NCBI RefSeq assembly: GCF_001719615.1
Contig: NZ_MDVX01000011.1
Span: 1-64,000 of the forward strand
DNA length: 64,000 bases
DNA from: Neptunicoccus sediminis
GTDB taxonomy: Bacteria; Pseudomonadota; Alphaproteobacteria; Rhodobacterales; Rhodobacteraceae
Direction: 5' to 3'
Numbering within the stretch: the stretch's first letter is position 1; each line of letters starts with the position of its first letter. This document shows positions 33,789 through 43,325 of the stretch, one piece after another. The translations under genes were made by a program, and so were the position numbers. Below the pieces are notes generated by a model. That model saw nothing but the letters and a program-made list of their open reading frames with translations, had not been told where the DNA came from and ran no database searches.

Positions 33789-34558
33789 GACAGAAACGCC
33801 TTTCCGATTACGGGGGTTGAAGGGGCGGCCATGTCGCGGGGTTCCATCGGGTCCGCAGCGGCGGCAAGCTGGCCTGCGCGGATTGCGGTGGCAAAGGCTT
33901 CGGCCATTGCGGCGGGGTCTCCGGCCTTGGCAACAGCAGTGTTCAGCAGCACCGCATCAAACCCCAGTTCCATCGCTTGGGCTGCCTGTGACGGCAGGCC
34001 CAGACCCGCGTCAATGACCAGTGGCACGTCGGGAAAATGGGCCCGCATGGCCCGCAAGCCGAACAGGTTGTTCAACCCCAGACCCGACCCGATGGGCGCC
34101 CCCCAAGGCATCAGAACCTCGCAGCCGGCGTGCAGCAGACGGTCCGCCACCACCAGATCTTCGGTGGTGTAAGGGAAGACCTGAAAGCCGTCTTCGGTCA
34201 GGATACGCGTGGCCTCCACCAGCCCGAAGACATCCGGTTGCAGGGTGTCCTCCTCGCCAATTACCTCAAGCTTGATCCACTTCGTATCAAATACTTCCCG
34301 CGCCATATGGGCGGTTGTGACAGCCTCTTTCACGCTGTGACATCCAGCGGTATTGGGCAGGATATGCACGTCCAGCGCACGGATCATCTGCCAGAAGTCC
34401 TGCCCCGCCCGATCCTGTCCGCTTTCACGGCGCAGGGATACGGTGGCAACGCTGGCACCGCTGCGCCGGAAGGCATCCGCAAGGATCGCAGGGGACGGAT
34501 ATTGCGCCGTGCCCAGCATAAAGCCGTTGGCAAGGGTGGTTCCATAAAAATCGAGCAT
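33785..34558 (-). CDS. thiG: Thiazole synthase
   Basis: ThiG of 257 residues. The family motifs [14 protein letters not shown] (with the Schiff-base Lys region) and [17 protein letters not shown] are clear, ending with [21 protein letters not shown]. It builds the thiazole ring from deoxyxylulose phosphate, the ThiS thiocarboxylate and dehydroglycine supplied by ThiO. It starts 3 nt after the thiS stop. Confidence 0.95.
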   Translation of the reverse strand: MLDFYGTTLANGFMLGTAQYPSPAILADAFRRSGASVATVSLRRESGQDRAGQDFWQMIRALDVHILPNTAGCHSVKEAVTTAHMAREVFDTKWIKLEVIGEEDTLQPDVFGLVEATRILTEDGFQVFPYTTEDLVVADRLLHAGCEVLMPWGAPIGSGLGLNNLFGLRAMRAHFPDVPLVIDAGLGLPSQAAQAMELGFDAVLLNTAVAKAGDPAAMAEAFATAIRAGQLAAAADPMEPRDMAAPSTPVIGKAFLS

Positions 34559-34561
34559 GTC

Positions 34562-34759
34562 CTAACCCCCCTGCATCGGGGCGAGCACTTCAATCCGGTC
34601 GCCATCGTTCAGGGATTGCGCGGCCCGTAACGCGGCTGGCACAAATTCACCGTTCACGGCCGTTGCGATTTTCGCGCCGGTGAACCCTTGTTCTTGCAGC
34701 AATCCGTCCAGCATTACCGCCTGCGTTTCGATCATTGCGCCGTTAAGTTGCAGTTTCAT
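34562..34759 (-). CDS. thiS: Sulfur carrier protein ThiS
   Basis: Ubiquitin-like sulfur carrier of 65 residues ending in the essential Gly-Gly. The start overlaps the end of thiO by 17 nt. It is adenylated by ThiF and carries sulfur to ThiG. Confidence 0.93.
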   Translation of the reverse strand: MKLQLNGAMIETQAVMLDGLLQEQGFTGAKIATAVNGEFVPAALRAAQSLNDGDRIEVLAPMQGG

Positions 34760-35738
34760 CCATCACCTCCGGTGTTGTGTTGTCAAAAATCCGCTCTGTC
34801 ACCATTCGCGCCAGCGCTGGCGCCAGAAGAAAGCCGTGCCGGTACAACCCGTTAGCGCGGATCAGGTTGCCGCTCTGACGGATACGGGGAATATTGTCGG
34901 CAAAGGCAGGGCGGCTATCGACGCCGATCTCCAGCACCTCGGCCTCGCCAAAGGCAGGGTTGAGGGCATAGGCCGCGCTGAGCAGTTCCAGCAGGGCGCG
35001 GGCTGTTACATGTCGGCCCGCCTGACCTTCGATCATCGTTGCGCCCAGCATAAAAACCCCGTCACCACGCGGCACGATATAAAGCGGGATGCGCGGGTGC
35101 AGCAGACGGATCGGACGGGACAGAGACACGTCAGGACAGGAGAGCACCAGCATTTCGCCTTTAACGCCGCGCAGGTCCGGCAGATCGGCGCGGGCCTGAA
35201 ACCCGCGACAGTCCACCGTCAGGCCACGGGTGGCATGGTCCGCAGGGTCGGCATCGGCCTCAACGAACTCCGCACCGTCCGCAAGAACCGAAGCCCGCAA
35301 CCGTTGCAGGGCTTCGCGCGGGGCCAGATGGGCCTCACTCTCAAAGAACAGCCCCTTGGAAAAACGGCCGCCCAGATCGGGTTCCAGTGCGTCGATCTCG
35401 GGCGCCGAAACCTCACGAAATCCGCTGGTGCGGCGGGCAAAGCGGGTCAGCTCTGATCGGTCCCGCGCTGGCGAAACGACCAATGACCCGTGACGGTGGA
35501 CTGCCTGCGTTTTGGCCTCCCACCAATCGGCCGCTTCCTGACCCAGCCGCACCACAGGTTCCTCGGCACTTTCCCCTTCGCAAAAGGGGGCGAGCATTCC
35601 GCCCGCCCACCATGAACAGGCCGCCGGACCAAGGTCGCGCTGGCGGTCGATGAGGGTTACACGCGCCCCGCGATCCAGCAGGGTGCGTGCCACACAAAGC
35701 CCTGCCACACCCGCGCCGATGACGGTGACATTCTTCAT
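34743..35738 (-). CDS. thiO: Glycine oxidase ThiO
   Basis: FAD amino-acid oxidase of 331 residues. FAD motif GAGVAGLCVARTL is near the N-terminus and a second DAO-type stretch (DCRGFQARADLPDLRGVKGEML) follows. It makes dehydroglycine for ThiG by aerobic oxidation of glycine, the alternative to ThiH. Start ATG 35738 overlaps the thiD stop; a TTG two codons upstream is less likely. Confidence 0.92.
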   Translation of the reverse strand: MKNVTVIGAGVAGLCVARTLLDRGARVTLIDRQRDLGPAACSWWAGGMLAPFCEGESAEEPVVRLGQEAADWWEAKTQAVHRHGSLVVSPARDRSELTRFARRTSGFREVSAPEIDALEPDLGGRFSKGLFFESEAHLAPREALQRLRASVLADGAEFVEADADPADHATRGLTVDCRGFQARADLPDLRGVKGEMLVLSCPDVSLSRPIRLLHPRIPLYIVPRGDGVFMLGATMIEGQAGRHVTARALLELLSAAYALNPAFGEAEVLEIGVDSRPAFADNIPRIRQSGNLIRANGLYRHGFLLAPALARMVTERIFDNTTPEVMDETAT

Positions 35739-36544
35739 GTCCAATAGCCGTGGAAATGGTGCACCGGACCATGCCCCGCCCCGATATAAAGCCGGTCTGC
35801 CGCTTTTATCGCCGCATGCAAATAATTGTGCGCCGCTGTCACTGCGCCGGACAGTTCAGAACCTTTGGCGAGATGGGCCGCAATCGCAGCGGAATAGGTG
35901 CAGCCGGTGCCGTGGGTGTTGCGGGTGCGCACACGAGGCGCTGAAAGGGTCAGCGGCGCACCCCCTTGTGCGATTAAAACATCCGTACAGGTGTCACCGC
36001 TGGAATGTCCCCCCTTCATCAATACGGCCTGCGGGCCAAGCGCGCTCAGAGCCTTCGCCTGCTCAGCCATTGCTTGCGGAGTCTCTGCCTCTGCTACACC
36101 AAGCAGTGTTGCCGCTTCTGGCAGGTTCGGGGTCAACACAGTTACGAGGGGCAGGATTTTGTCGCGCATCGCATTGATCGCAGCGTCTTGCAGCAACGCA
36201 TCGCCGGATTTTGCAATCATTACCGGATCAACCACAATCGGCCCTTGGAAACCGGAAAGCTGATCTGCCACCGCATCAATAATGCGCGGTGAAAACAACA
36301 TGCCAAGCTTGATCGCATTCACCGGAAGGTCTGCCAGAACTGTTTCGATCTGCGCGGCGACCACATCGGCAGGCACCTCATGCACCGCAGTCACTGCTTG
36401 CGTGTTCTGCGCGGTGATTGCGGTGATCACGCTCGCGCCGTAAACGCCATTGGCGGAAAACGCTTTCAGGTCGGCCTGAATGCCTGCCCCACCACCACTG
36501 TCGGAACCTGCAATGCTAAGGGCTATGGGTGTTTTGCCGGTCAC
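35735..36544 (-). CDS. thiD: Hydroxymethylpyrimidine/phosphomethylpyrimidine kinase
   Basis: ThiD of 269 residues starting from GTG 36544 with GGAGAC 8 nt upstream. The ribokinase-like motif SIAGSDSGGGAGIQADLKAF is near the N-terminus, and the C-terminal NTHGTGCTYSAAIAAHLAKG holds the catalytic Asp/Gly anion hole region. It phosphorylates HMP twice. It is the first gene behind the TPP riboswitch. Confidence 0.95.
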   Translation of the reverse strand: MTGKTPIALSIAGSDSGGGAGIQADLKAFSANGVYGASVITAITAQNTQAVTAVHEVPADVVAAQIETVLADLPVNAIKLGMLFSPRIIDAVADQLSGFQGPIVVDPVMIAKSGDALLQDAAINAMRDKILPLVTVLTPNLPEAATLLGVAEAETPQAMAEQAKALSALGPQAVLMKGGHSSGDTCTDVLIAQGGAPLTLSAPRVRTRNTHGTGCTYSAAIAAHLAKGSELSGAVTAAHNYLHAAIKAADRLYIGAGHGPVHHFHGYWT

Positions 36545-36618
36545 TGGTCTGTCTCCATCGTTAAACGGGATGACCAGCGAAAGAAAGGACTGCGGGCGGT
36601 GTTCGCCTGTGCAGTGTA

Positions 36619-36700
36619 CCCGTTCCCTACGCCGGTATGACCCGGATCAGGTTCGACGGGTCGGTGCGAACACCTCTCAGCCCGATGTGGGCTCCCCGAC
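36619..36700 (-). ncRNA. TPP riboswitch (THI element)
   Basis: On the minus strand all conserved blocks are present in order: CGGGGAGCC, the pyrimidine-sensor CTGAGAG, GAACCTGATC, and the closing CCGGCGTAGGGAA. It sits 75 nt upstream of thiD. Binding of thiamine pyrophosphate should switch off the thi operon, probably at translation, since no clear terminator stem with a T-run follows. Confidence 0.95.
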
Positions 36701-36792
36701 GGATAAAATTGTCTGCGCCAATGGTTAGGACAGTTCGCACTGCCTTGCAATGGGCAATTCGGACCGATGTTCCGACCCTTCATTCTGCTGTT

Positions 36793-37572
36793 TCAGGCGG
36801 TCAGTCCGCCGTCCACTTTCAGGGACTCCCCTGTGATATAGGCACTGTCATCGGACCCTAGAAACAAGGCCGCCCGCGCCACATCCCATGCGCTGCCCTG
36901 ACGGCCCATAGGGACCATCGCGGCACGGCGGCGGGCCAGTTCTTGGGGGTCGGTTTGCGAATCCACAAAGGCTGTTACATGGGGCGTGTCGATGACACCG
37001 GGCAGAATCACATTGGAACGGATCTGGTAGCTGGCGTTTTCGCGGGCGACAGAGCCGGCAAAGCGCACCAGCGCCATTTTGGACACTTCGTAGGACACAT
37101 AGCTGTAGGGCGCGGAATACACCGCCGCCAGCGAAGAAACATAAATCAGCGATCCGCCGCCCTGATCCCGCATCAGGGGCAGCACCGCGCGGGTCATCCG
37201 CAGAGCGCCTGTCAGGTTGATGTCAAACACACGGTCCCAATCGGCATCCGTTGTTTCAAGCACGCCACCTTGCTGGCTGATCCCCACGTTATAGTCGAGC
37301 ACATCAAGCCCGCCCCAGAGTTCAACAGCCCGCGCAGCAACCTGTTGCCCTGACGCTGCATCCGTCACATCCACAACAAAGGTTTCAGCGATGCCGCCCT
37401 TCGCGCGGATCAAGTCGGCGGTTTCCTCGGCAGCCTCTGCCACGCGGTCCACACACAGCACTTTCGCGCCTTCCCCTGCAAACAAAACGGCGGTGGCCTT
37501 TCCGTTGCCCCAGCCCGCGCCGGAAGATCCTGCGCCGATAATGGCGACCCGTTTGCCCTTGAGCCGGCTCAA
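36793..37572 (-). CDS. SDR-family oxidoreductase
   Basis: Short-chain dehydrogenase of 259 residues. Its cofactor loop is unusual (IIGAGSSGAGWGNGKATA) but keeps the Gly spacing. The catalytic Ser is in IYVSSLAAVY and Tyr/Lys in SYVSYEVSKMALV. The C-terminus SAYITGESLKVDGGLTA is typical. It overlaps the TRAP dctM gene by 4 nt and is the last gene of the TRAP/ThDP operon. It likely oxidises or reduces the imported hydroxy- or oxo-acid. Confidence 0.9.
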   Translation of the reverse strand: MSRLKGKRVAIIGAGSSGAGWGNGKATAVLFAGEGAKVLCVDRVAEAAEETADLIRAKGGIAETFVVDVTDAASGQQVAARAVELWGGLDVLDYNVGISQQGGVLETTDADWDRVFDINLTGALRMTRAVLPLMRDQGGGSLIYVSSLAAVYSAPYSYVSYEVSKMALVRFAGSVARENASYQIRSNVILPGVIDTPHVTAFVDSQTDPQELARRRAAMVPMGRQGSAWDVARAALFLGSDDSAYITGESLKVDGGLTA

Positions 37573-38936
37573 TTCCCCAACACCTTACCCGGAAGCCACA
37601 TGGCCAGTTCCGGTTGCCAGATCAGGATGAACAGCACCGCAACCTGCAACAGAACGAAGGGAATAATACCGCGATAAATGTCGCGCATTTCCACAAGATT
37701 CCCAGCCGCACCTTTCATGTAGAACAGCGCAAACCCGAAGGGCGGCGTCAGGAAGGAGGTTTGCAGGTTCACCGCGACAAGAATGGTAAACCAGTAGACC
37801 AGATCCTTCTTGTCAATGTGATCCCCGAGATCCATCAGATCGACGATCGGGGCGAAAATCGGCAACAGGATCAGGGTGATTTCGATCCAGTCAAAGAAAA
37901 AGCCGAGCACAAAGACCATGATCATCATCATGAACAACAACGCCCAATCCCCGAGGTTCAGGCTGCGGGCAAGTTCAACGATCAGATCATCCCCGCCTAC
38001 TTTGCGGAAGATGTAGGAAAACGCAGTGGCGGTGGCAAAGATGAAGAACAACAGCGCAATGGTGCGCAGGGAACTGTCGGTCGCCTCGCCCAGAACGTTC
38101 CAGGTAATGCGGCCCCGGATCAGCCCCAGAAACAGCGCCGCAAAGGCCCCTACGCCGGAGGCTTCGGTCGGGCTGGCAAACCCACCGATAATAGAGCCGA
38201 GCACGGCGACGATCAGGATCAGCGGAAAGGAAACCGAAACCAGCGCCTCGCGCCAGAGACCCGATCTCTCTTGCGTGGTCAGGCCACGGGGCACGGGTGT
38301 TTCACTGGGACGCAGGATTGAACGGGTCACAAGGTAGATCAGGTAAATCGCTGCAAGAAACAGACCGGGCAGGAAAGCGGCCACGAACACTTTGGCAAGG
38401 TTCAGGGACAACAGATCCGACATGAACACCAGCATCACAGAGGGCGGGATAAGAATGCCAAGTGTTCCTGCGCTCGCCACGGCTCCGGTCGCAAGGGGTG
38501 CGGAATATCCCGCCCGCATCATGGTTGGCAGGGCCATAACTGTTAGCATGACAACCGATGCCCCGATGATCCCTGTAGCAGCGGCCAGAATTGTTCCCAT
38601 CAGAACCACCGCCAGCGCCAGACCGCCCGGCACCCGCACCAGCAGCTTTTGCAGGGTCAGCAGCAGGTCTTCGGCAATGCGGGTTTTTTCCATCACAACG
38701 CCCATGAAGATAAACATGGGCGCAGCCACCAGCACCGCGTTGTCAATCACCCCGCCGTAAATCCGCGTCGGCACAAGGGACAGATGCACGAACCGCATCT
38801 CGCCCAAGGCAAGGGCGATGATGGCAAAGATCAGCGTCACAGCCGCCAGTACAATCGGCACCGGCAAGGCTGTGAACAGCCCTGCGATCAGGCTTAGAAA
38901 CATGATCGCGGGCAGGAATTCGGTCAGCGTTTCCAT
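37569..38936 (-). CDS. TRAP transporter large permease (DctM type), ThDP cluster
   Basis: Large TRAP membrane subunit of 455 residues with about a dozen membrane segments and the family stretch ASAGTLGILIPPSVMLVFMSDLL. It belongs to the longer branch found with 2-oxoacid and chloroaromatic-type receptors. It overlaps dctQ by 13 nt upstream and the SDR gene by 4 nt downstream. Confidence 0.93.
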   Translation of the reverse strand: METLTEFLPAIMFLSLIAGLFTALPVPIVLAAVTLIFAIIALALGEMRFVHLSLVPTRIYGGVIDNAVLVAAPMFIFMGVVMEKTRIAEDLLLTLQKLLVRVPGGLALAVVLMGTILAAATGIIGASVVMLTVMALPTMMRAGYSAPLATGAVASAGTLGILIPPSVMLVFMSDLLSLNLAKVFVAAFLPGLFLAAIYLIYLVTRSILRPSETPVPRGLTTQERSGLWREALVSVSFPLILIVAVLGSIIGGFASPTEASGVGAFAALFLGLIRGRITWNVLGEATDSSLRTIALLFFIFATATAFSYIFRKVGGDDLIVELARSLNLGDWALLFMMMIMVFVLGFFFDWIEITLILLPIFAPIVDLMDLGDHIDKKDLVYWFTILVAVNLQTSFLTPPFGFALFYMKGAAGNLVEMRDIYRGIIPFVLLQVAVLFILIWQPELAMWLPGKVLGN

Positions 38937-39475
38937 AGGCCTCTTTCAAGGAAGGTCTTTGTAATCAGATCGGGGCGTTTCAGCGTGGCCAGAATGCGCA
39001 GGGCCACGGCAGTGCATCCGGCAACGGTCAGCAGGGCCGAAATCGGCACGGCGGATTTGATGATCCAGCGATGGGGCAAGCCGCGCCCGCCGTTGGCGCC
39101 CTCACCCCGCTCAAACGCGCGGGCGGCAAATTCATAGCCGTGCCATGCAATAAACAGAAAGAAAGGAATGACCAGCAGCACCACCACCCAGAATTCCAGC
39201 CAAAGCCTAAAGCGCGGAGTCATCTTGGCGGCAACAACATCAATGCGCACGTGGGCGTCACGGGTATAGGCATAGCCGAATGCAAACACCGCAATAACCC
39301 CGTGAAGGTGCCATTCCAGTTCCTGCAACATGGTTGATCCGGTCGAGAAGAACTTGCGCCCGATCACGTCATACATGATCACACCGACCAGAACGAAGAG
39401 CAGCACCGCCGCCAGCCGTGCGGCCCAATCGCATATAGTCGTCAGCGCCGAGGCGATTTTCAGACTGGTGTGCAT
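38924..39475 (-). CDS. TRAP transporter small permease (DctQ type), ThDP cluster
   Basis: Small TRAP subunit of 183 residues with four membrane helices. The conserved ML-Q-E-L-E-W-H-L-H region follows helix one (TMLQELEWHLHGVIAVF). It pairs with the overlapping dctM product. Confidence 0.9.
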   Translation of the reverse strand: MHTSLKIASALTTICDWAARLAAVLLFVLVGVIMYDVIGRKFFSTGSTMLQELEWHLHGVIAVFAFGYAYTRDAHVRIDVVAAKMTPRFRLWLEFWVVVLLVIPFFLFIAWHGYEFAARAFERGEGANGGRGLPHRWIIKSAVPISALLTVAGCTAVALRILATLKRPDLITKTFLERGLWKR

Positions 39476-39494
39476 CTTCCCCCCTATCGTTATT

Positions 39495-39524
39495 CCGGTC
39501 CGGCGGCTCCCCCCACCGGACCGG
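39495..39524 (-). other. Intercistronic hairpin between dctP and dctQ
   Basis: Perfect 9-bp stem CCGGTCCGG / CCGGACCGG around a 12-nt loop in the 66-nt gap between the second dctP and dctQ. It is placed like the hairpins of the other two TRAP operons. Confidence 0.7.
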
Positions 39525-39541
39525 TTATTCGGTTTACTGAC

Positions 39542-40573
39542 TTACTTCAGATAACCGATGTTTTTCCATTCGGAGTAATTCTCGCGGAACGTCTGGATGC
39601 TTTCCCAAGTGGTTTTGAAATCCTCATCCGCTGCGGATTTTTCGGCGGCTACTTCGGTCCATGCGGCTTCGTAAGCGTTCAGAATTTCCTCTGGCCATTC
39701 GTGAACGATCACACCGTTTTCAGCCTGCATTTTCGCCAGAGGCTCCAGTTGCACCGCTTCGCCTTCGGCCATCGTTTTCAACACTTGCGCTTCGCAGGCG
39801 GTTTCGATGATAGCGCGTTCCTGATCGCTCAGGTCGTTCCAGGTATCCAGATTGATGATCACGCTCAGGAAGCTGGTTTGCTGATGCCAACCCGGGAAAT
39901 AGTAGTGTTTGGCGTGGTCATACATGCCAACCATATTATCAAGGAACGGAAAGCCCAATTCCGCACTGTCAATCGCACCGGTATTCAGTGCAGACATTGT
40001 ATCGGCCAACCCCATTGACTGGGCCTCTACGCCAAGCTTGCCCATCACGGACGCGCCAAGGCCAAAGAAGCGCATCTTCTTACCCTTCAGATCATCCAGC
40101 GATTTGATTTCGTCGCGGAACCAGCCAGAGGCTTCAGGCACCAGCGTGGAACAGTGGATGGTTTTGATGTTGTATTTGGACTCGGTCATTTCGGACCATT
40201 TTTCCTGACCGCCGCCGTAATACCACCAAGCGGCATATTCCTTGATGTCAGGACCAAAAGGGAATGTGGTGAACAGCGGTGCGGCAGGCACCACGCCTTC
40301 GGCAAATCCGATGGAATACCATGAACTTTCAACGGCACCTGTGGACACGGAATCCCAGACCTCGCCTGTGGAAACAATCTCGCCGGGTGCTTTCACGTCG
40401 AACTTGATCCCCCCTGCTGTCAGCGTGTCTACCCGCTCGGATACATCCCACGCCGGTTTGCCGAGCAATGGCAGGGACTGCGGAAAAATCGACTGCATTT
40501 CGATGTCCTTGGCCCCTGCGGTTCCAGCCAGTAACGCGGCAGCACAGGCTGCCAGTGTAAAGTTGCGTTTCAT
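39542..40573 (-). CDS. TRAP periplasmic binding protein, TakP-like (possible 2-oxoacid receptor)
   Basis: Solute receptor of 343 residues with signal peptide ending near AGTAGA-KD. The segment GKKMRFFGLGASVMGKLGV and the aromatic IHCSTLVPEASGWF region recall the TakP/mannitol-chloroaromatic branch of DctP proteins. TakP binds 2-oxoacids. With thiamine-diphosphate enzymes next to it, a 2-oxo or hydroxy acid ligand is a fair inference. ATG 40573 follows GAGGAGATCAAT. Confidence 0.88.
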   Translation of the reverse strand: MKRNFTLAACAAALLAGTAGAKDIEMQSIFPQSLPLLGKPAWDVSERVDTLTAGGIKFDVKAPGEIVSTGEVWDSVSTGAVESSWYSIGFAEGVVPAAPLFTTFPFGPDIKEYAAWWYYGGGQEKWSEMTESKYNIKTIHCSTLVPEASGWFRDEIKSLDDLKGKKMRFFGLGASVMGKLGVEAQSMGLADTMSALNTGAIDSAELGFPFLDNMVGMYDHAKHYYFPGWHQQTSFLSVIINLDTWNDLSDQERAIIETACEAQVLKTMAEGEAVQLEPLAKMQAENGVIVHEWPEEILNAYEAAWTEVAAEKSAADEDFKTTWESIQTFRENYSEWKNIGYLK

Positions 40574-40617
40574 ATTGATCTCCTCCCAATCAGTTAAAGT
40601 CGTTTGTCTGTCGTGTA

Positions 40618-42354
40618 TCAGGCCACACGGTCGCCTTTCTTCACCTGTACCGTCCGGTTGTCCACTGCGGGCAGCATTTTCGCCGGATCGCGCGTCACCA
40701 TCACGTCGATCACGCTTGGCCTGTCTTTTTCCGCAAAAGCCGCTTTCAGCGCATCCGCGATTTCTGCGGGGTTCTCCACCCGAATGCCGTGGCATCCCAT
40801 CGCATCGGCCAGTTTTGCATAATTCGTTTCCGCCAGATCAGAGCTTTGGTAATTCCCTTCCCCGTACATCAAATGTTGCAGCGCCTTTACATATCCGGAC
40901 GCGGCATTGTTCACGACGATCACTGTGACGCCCAATTTCATCCGCCGCGCTGTCTCAAGCTCTCCAAGTACCATGTTAAAGCCGCCATCGCCGGTCAACC
41001 CCACAACCACCGCATCGCGGTTGGCAAGCTGGGCGCCCATTGCCCCGGGCAGCCCGTACCCGATAGAGGCAAAGCCGCGATCCGGCACAAAAGTGCGCCG
41101 CGCTTTTTTGGAATTGAACAACAAGCCGCCCCAATGCGCCGCAAAACCGCCATCGGCAATCAGGTGGCCGTCTTCGGGCAGGTGGGTGTTCAACTCGGTA
41201 ATCAGACGCGCCATGTTGATCGGCGTTTCTTCGGAATACAGCCGCTCTGCTGCGACCTCGTCATGCCAGACCTGCATTTTGGCAGGGATTTCCGCCAGAT
41301 AGTCCACCCGCGCCTTGCGTTGCTGTTCTGCGCTATCCGAAAGCGCATCGCACAGATCGTTCAGACCTTCCCGCGCATCCCCCCACAGCTTCACGGTCGG
41401 TTGATAGGTGCGGCCCATTTCCTCGGCCACGTTGTCGAGATGGATCACCGTTTGGCCTGCTGTGGGGATGGTAAACCGCTTGGTCGCAATCTCGCCCAGC
41501 TTGCAGCCTGCCACGATGATACAATCAGACGCCGCGATCAGATCATTGGCAATCCGGTCGTAGCGCCCGAACAGTCCGGCGGACAAATCAGAGGTACAGG
41601 CAATCGCGCCCTTGCCGCTCATGGTGTGGGCAACGGGGATGCTGTTTTCCTCGGCAAAGCGGGTGACGGCTTCGGTTGCCTGAGAGATATGGATACCACC
41701 GCCGCACAAAAGGATCGGGCGTTTGGCCGCGGCGATCAGTTTTGCGGCTTTCGCCAGCGGTTCCGCCGCAGGGCGGCACCGGATGGCAGGGGCAGATTCA
41801 TGGGCGGGATCTACCTCGAAATCGGAGTCTTCAAACCCGTAAAGCCCGTGGGCAATGTCTTCGGGCACATCCACGATCACCGGACCGGGGCGACCCGAAG
41901 TGGCCACCTCAAAGGCGCGGCGCATGATTTCGGGGATGCGCTGGATCGCCTCGACCCGCAACAGTTCCTTACAGGCAGGGCGCAGAATTGCGACCTGATC
42001 AGTTTCCTGCGTCATATTCTTGCCAGCGTGATCCCGCTGCGCATCGCCAATGATCGCAACCATCGGGCTGCCCGCGTTCAGTGCCTCAACCAGTCCGGTC
42101 ACAAGGTTCGTCGCCCCCGGCCCCAGTGTGGCATCCACCAGACCGACCCGCCCCGAGACCTTGGCATAGGCATCTGCGGCAAACACCGCACAGCGTTCGT
42201 CGTTGATCAGATTGTGGTCCAGCCCCAGACGCCGCGCTGCATCATAAAACGGAAGCAACTGAAAGCCACCCATGCCAAACATCGGTCCTGCGTTATGGGC
42301 CAGCAACATCCGGACGAGCGCCTCGCCCCCTGTCATTTCATTGGTATTACTCAT
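40618..42354 (-). CDS. ThDP-dependent enzyme, acetolactate synthase/benzoylformate decarboxylase fold
   Basis: Thiamine-diphosphate enzyme of 578 residues in three domains. The catalytic Glu is in NDERCAVFAADAYAKVSG. The ThDP/Mg motif starts GDGGFNMVLGELE and ends NN about 28 residues later. Candidates are acetolactate synthase, a 2-oxoacid decarboxylase or a C-C lyase. The FAD-binding loop of true acetolactate synthases cannot be judged by eye. It overlaps the E1 beta gene by 4 nt and probably acts on the acid imported by the TRAP system. Confidence 0.85.
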   Translation of the reverse strand: MSNTNEMTGGEALVRMLLAHNAGPMFGMGGFQLLPFYDAARRLGLDHNLINDERCAVFAADAYAKVSGRVGLVDATLGPGATNLVTGLVEALNAGSPMVAIIGDAQRDHAGKNMTQETDQVAILRPACKELLRVEAIQRIPEIMRRAFEVATSGRPGPVIVDVPEDIAHGLYGFEDSDFEVDPAHESAPAIRCRPAAEPLAKAAKLIAAAKRPILLCGGGIHISQATEAVTRFAEENSIPVAHTMSGKGAIACTSDLSAGLFGRYDRIANDLIAASDCIIVAGCKLGEIATKRFTIPTAGQTVIHLDNVAEEMGRTYQPTVKLWGDAREGLNDLCDALSDSAEQQRKARVDYLAEIPAKMQVWHDEVAAERLYSEETPINMARLITELNTHLPEDGHLIADGGFAAHWGGLLFNSKKARRTFVPDRGFASIGYGLPGAMGAQLANRDAVVVGLTGDGGFNMVLGELETARRMKLGVTVIVVNNAASGYVKALQHLMYGEGNYQSSDLAETNYAKLADAMGCHGIRVENPAEIADALKAAFAEKDRPSVIDVMVTRDPAKMLPAVDNRTVQVKKGDRVA

Positions 42355-43325
42355 GCGGGTTCATTCTCCATCATGTCTTGCGCGGCTGTTGCAATCATCG
42401 GTGCAGTGACCCGCATTTGATCTTCAAGGTTCGGCGCATAGGCGATCAGCCCGCGCGGGCTGCCCAGACGTTTGGGCAGGGTTTTCATCGGGATATTCTG
42501 GGCCACGGTCGCCACCACTTCGGCCCCGAAGCCGGCAACTGACACCGCTTCATGGGCCACCAGCAGACGACCCGTCTTGCGCACGCTGTCAAACACCGCC
42601 GCCTTGTCCCAAGGCCAGAGGCTGCGCAGGTCCAGCACCTCGGCCTCTATGCCTTGACTGGCCAGCGTATCGGCCGCTTCTGCGCAAAGGTTCGCGGTGT
42701 GGGACCAAGACACCAGCGTCACATCGCGCCCAGAACGGCGCAGGGCCGCCTTGCCGAAGTCCACAGACTTTGTGGTATCCACTTCTCCTTCGTGCGACCA
42801 GATGTTCTTGTGTTCCAGATAGACCACCGGATCATCACAGGCGATGGCGGCTTTCATCATGGAATAATTGTCCTGCGGCGTCGCTGGACAGCAAACCACA
42901 AGGCCCGGAATATGGGTGTACCAGCTTTCAAGTGATTGGGAATGCTGCGCTGCCGAAGACCGCCACATGCCCATAGGCTTGCGGATCACCATGGGCGCAC
43001 GGCTTTGACCGCCAAACATAAACCGCGCCTTGGCGATCTGATTCACCAGCTCGTCCGTGGCACAGAGCGCGAAATCCGCAAAGCGCATTTCCACGATCGG
43101 GCGGGTGCCTGCCATTGCCGCACCAAAAGCCGCGCCCATAATCGCCGCTTCGGAGATTGGCGCATCGGAAATCCGCTGCGGGCCAAATTCTTCCACCAGT
43201 CCGGTATATTGTTTGAACACACCACCACGGCCCAGATCCTCGCCCACGCACCAGACCGTTGGATCGTCGCGCATGGCTTCGGCTACGGCCAGTTTCGCGG
43301 CATTGGCATAACTCATCACTGGCAT
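42351..43325 (-). CDS. 2-oxoacid/acetoin dehydrogenase E1 beta subunit
   Basis: E1 beta subunit of 324 residues. Recognisable family text includes VWCVGEDLGRGGVFKQYTGL, RISDAPISEAAIMGAAFGAAMAGTRPIVEM and a transketolase C-terminal domain. It forms a heterotetramer with the E1 alpha subunit encoded just upstream (1-nt overlap). No E2 lipoyl or E3 gene is in the cluster. Confidence 0.92.
   Translation of the reverse strand: MPVMSYANAAKLAVAEAMRDDPTVWCVGEDLGRGGVFKQYTGLVEEFGPQRISDAPISEAAIMGAAFGAAMAGTRPIVEMRFADFALCATDELVNQIAKARFMFGGQSRAPMVIRKPMGMWRSSAAQHSQSLESWYTHIPGLVVCCPATPQDNYSMMKAAIACDDPVVYLEHKNIWSHEGEVDTTKSVDFGKAALRRSGRDVTLVSWSHTANLCAEAADTLASQGIEAEVLDLRSLWPWDKAAVFDSVRKTGRLLVAHEAVSVAGFGAEVVATVAQNIPMKTLPKRLGSPRGLIAYAPNLEDQMRVTAPMIATAAQDMMENEPA

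Noticed and set aside
36706-36760. Promoter TTGCAA-17-TAACCA for the thi operon
   Set aside because: The -10 matches the consensus poorly; other equally weak choices exist, so no call is made.
40789-42420. Long open frame (543 codons) antisense to the ThDP enzyme
   Set aside because: Frame runs exactly opposite a clear ThDP gene, has no ribosome site or recognisable domain, and is the usual antisense shadow of GC-rich codon use.
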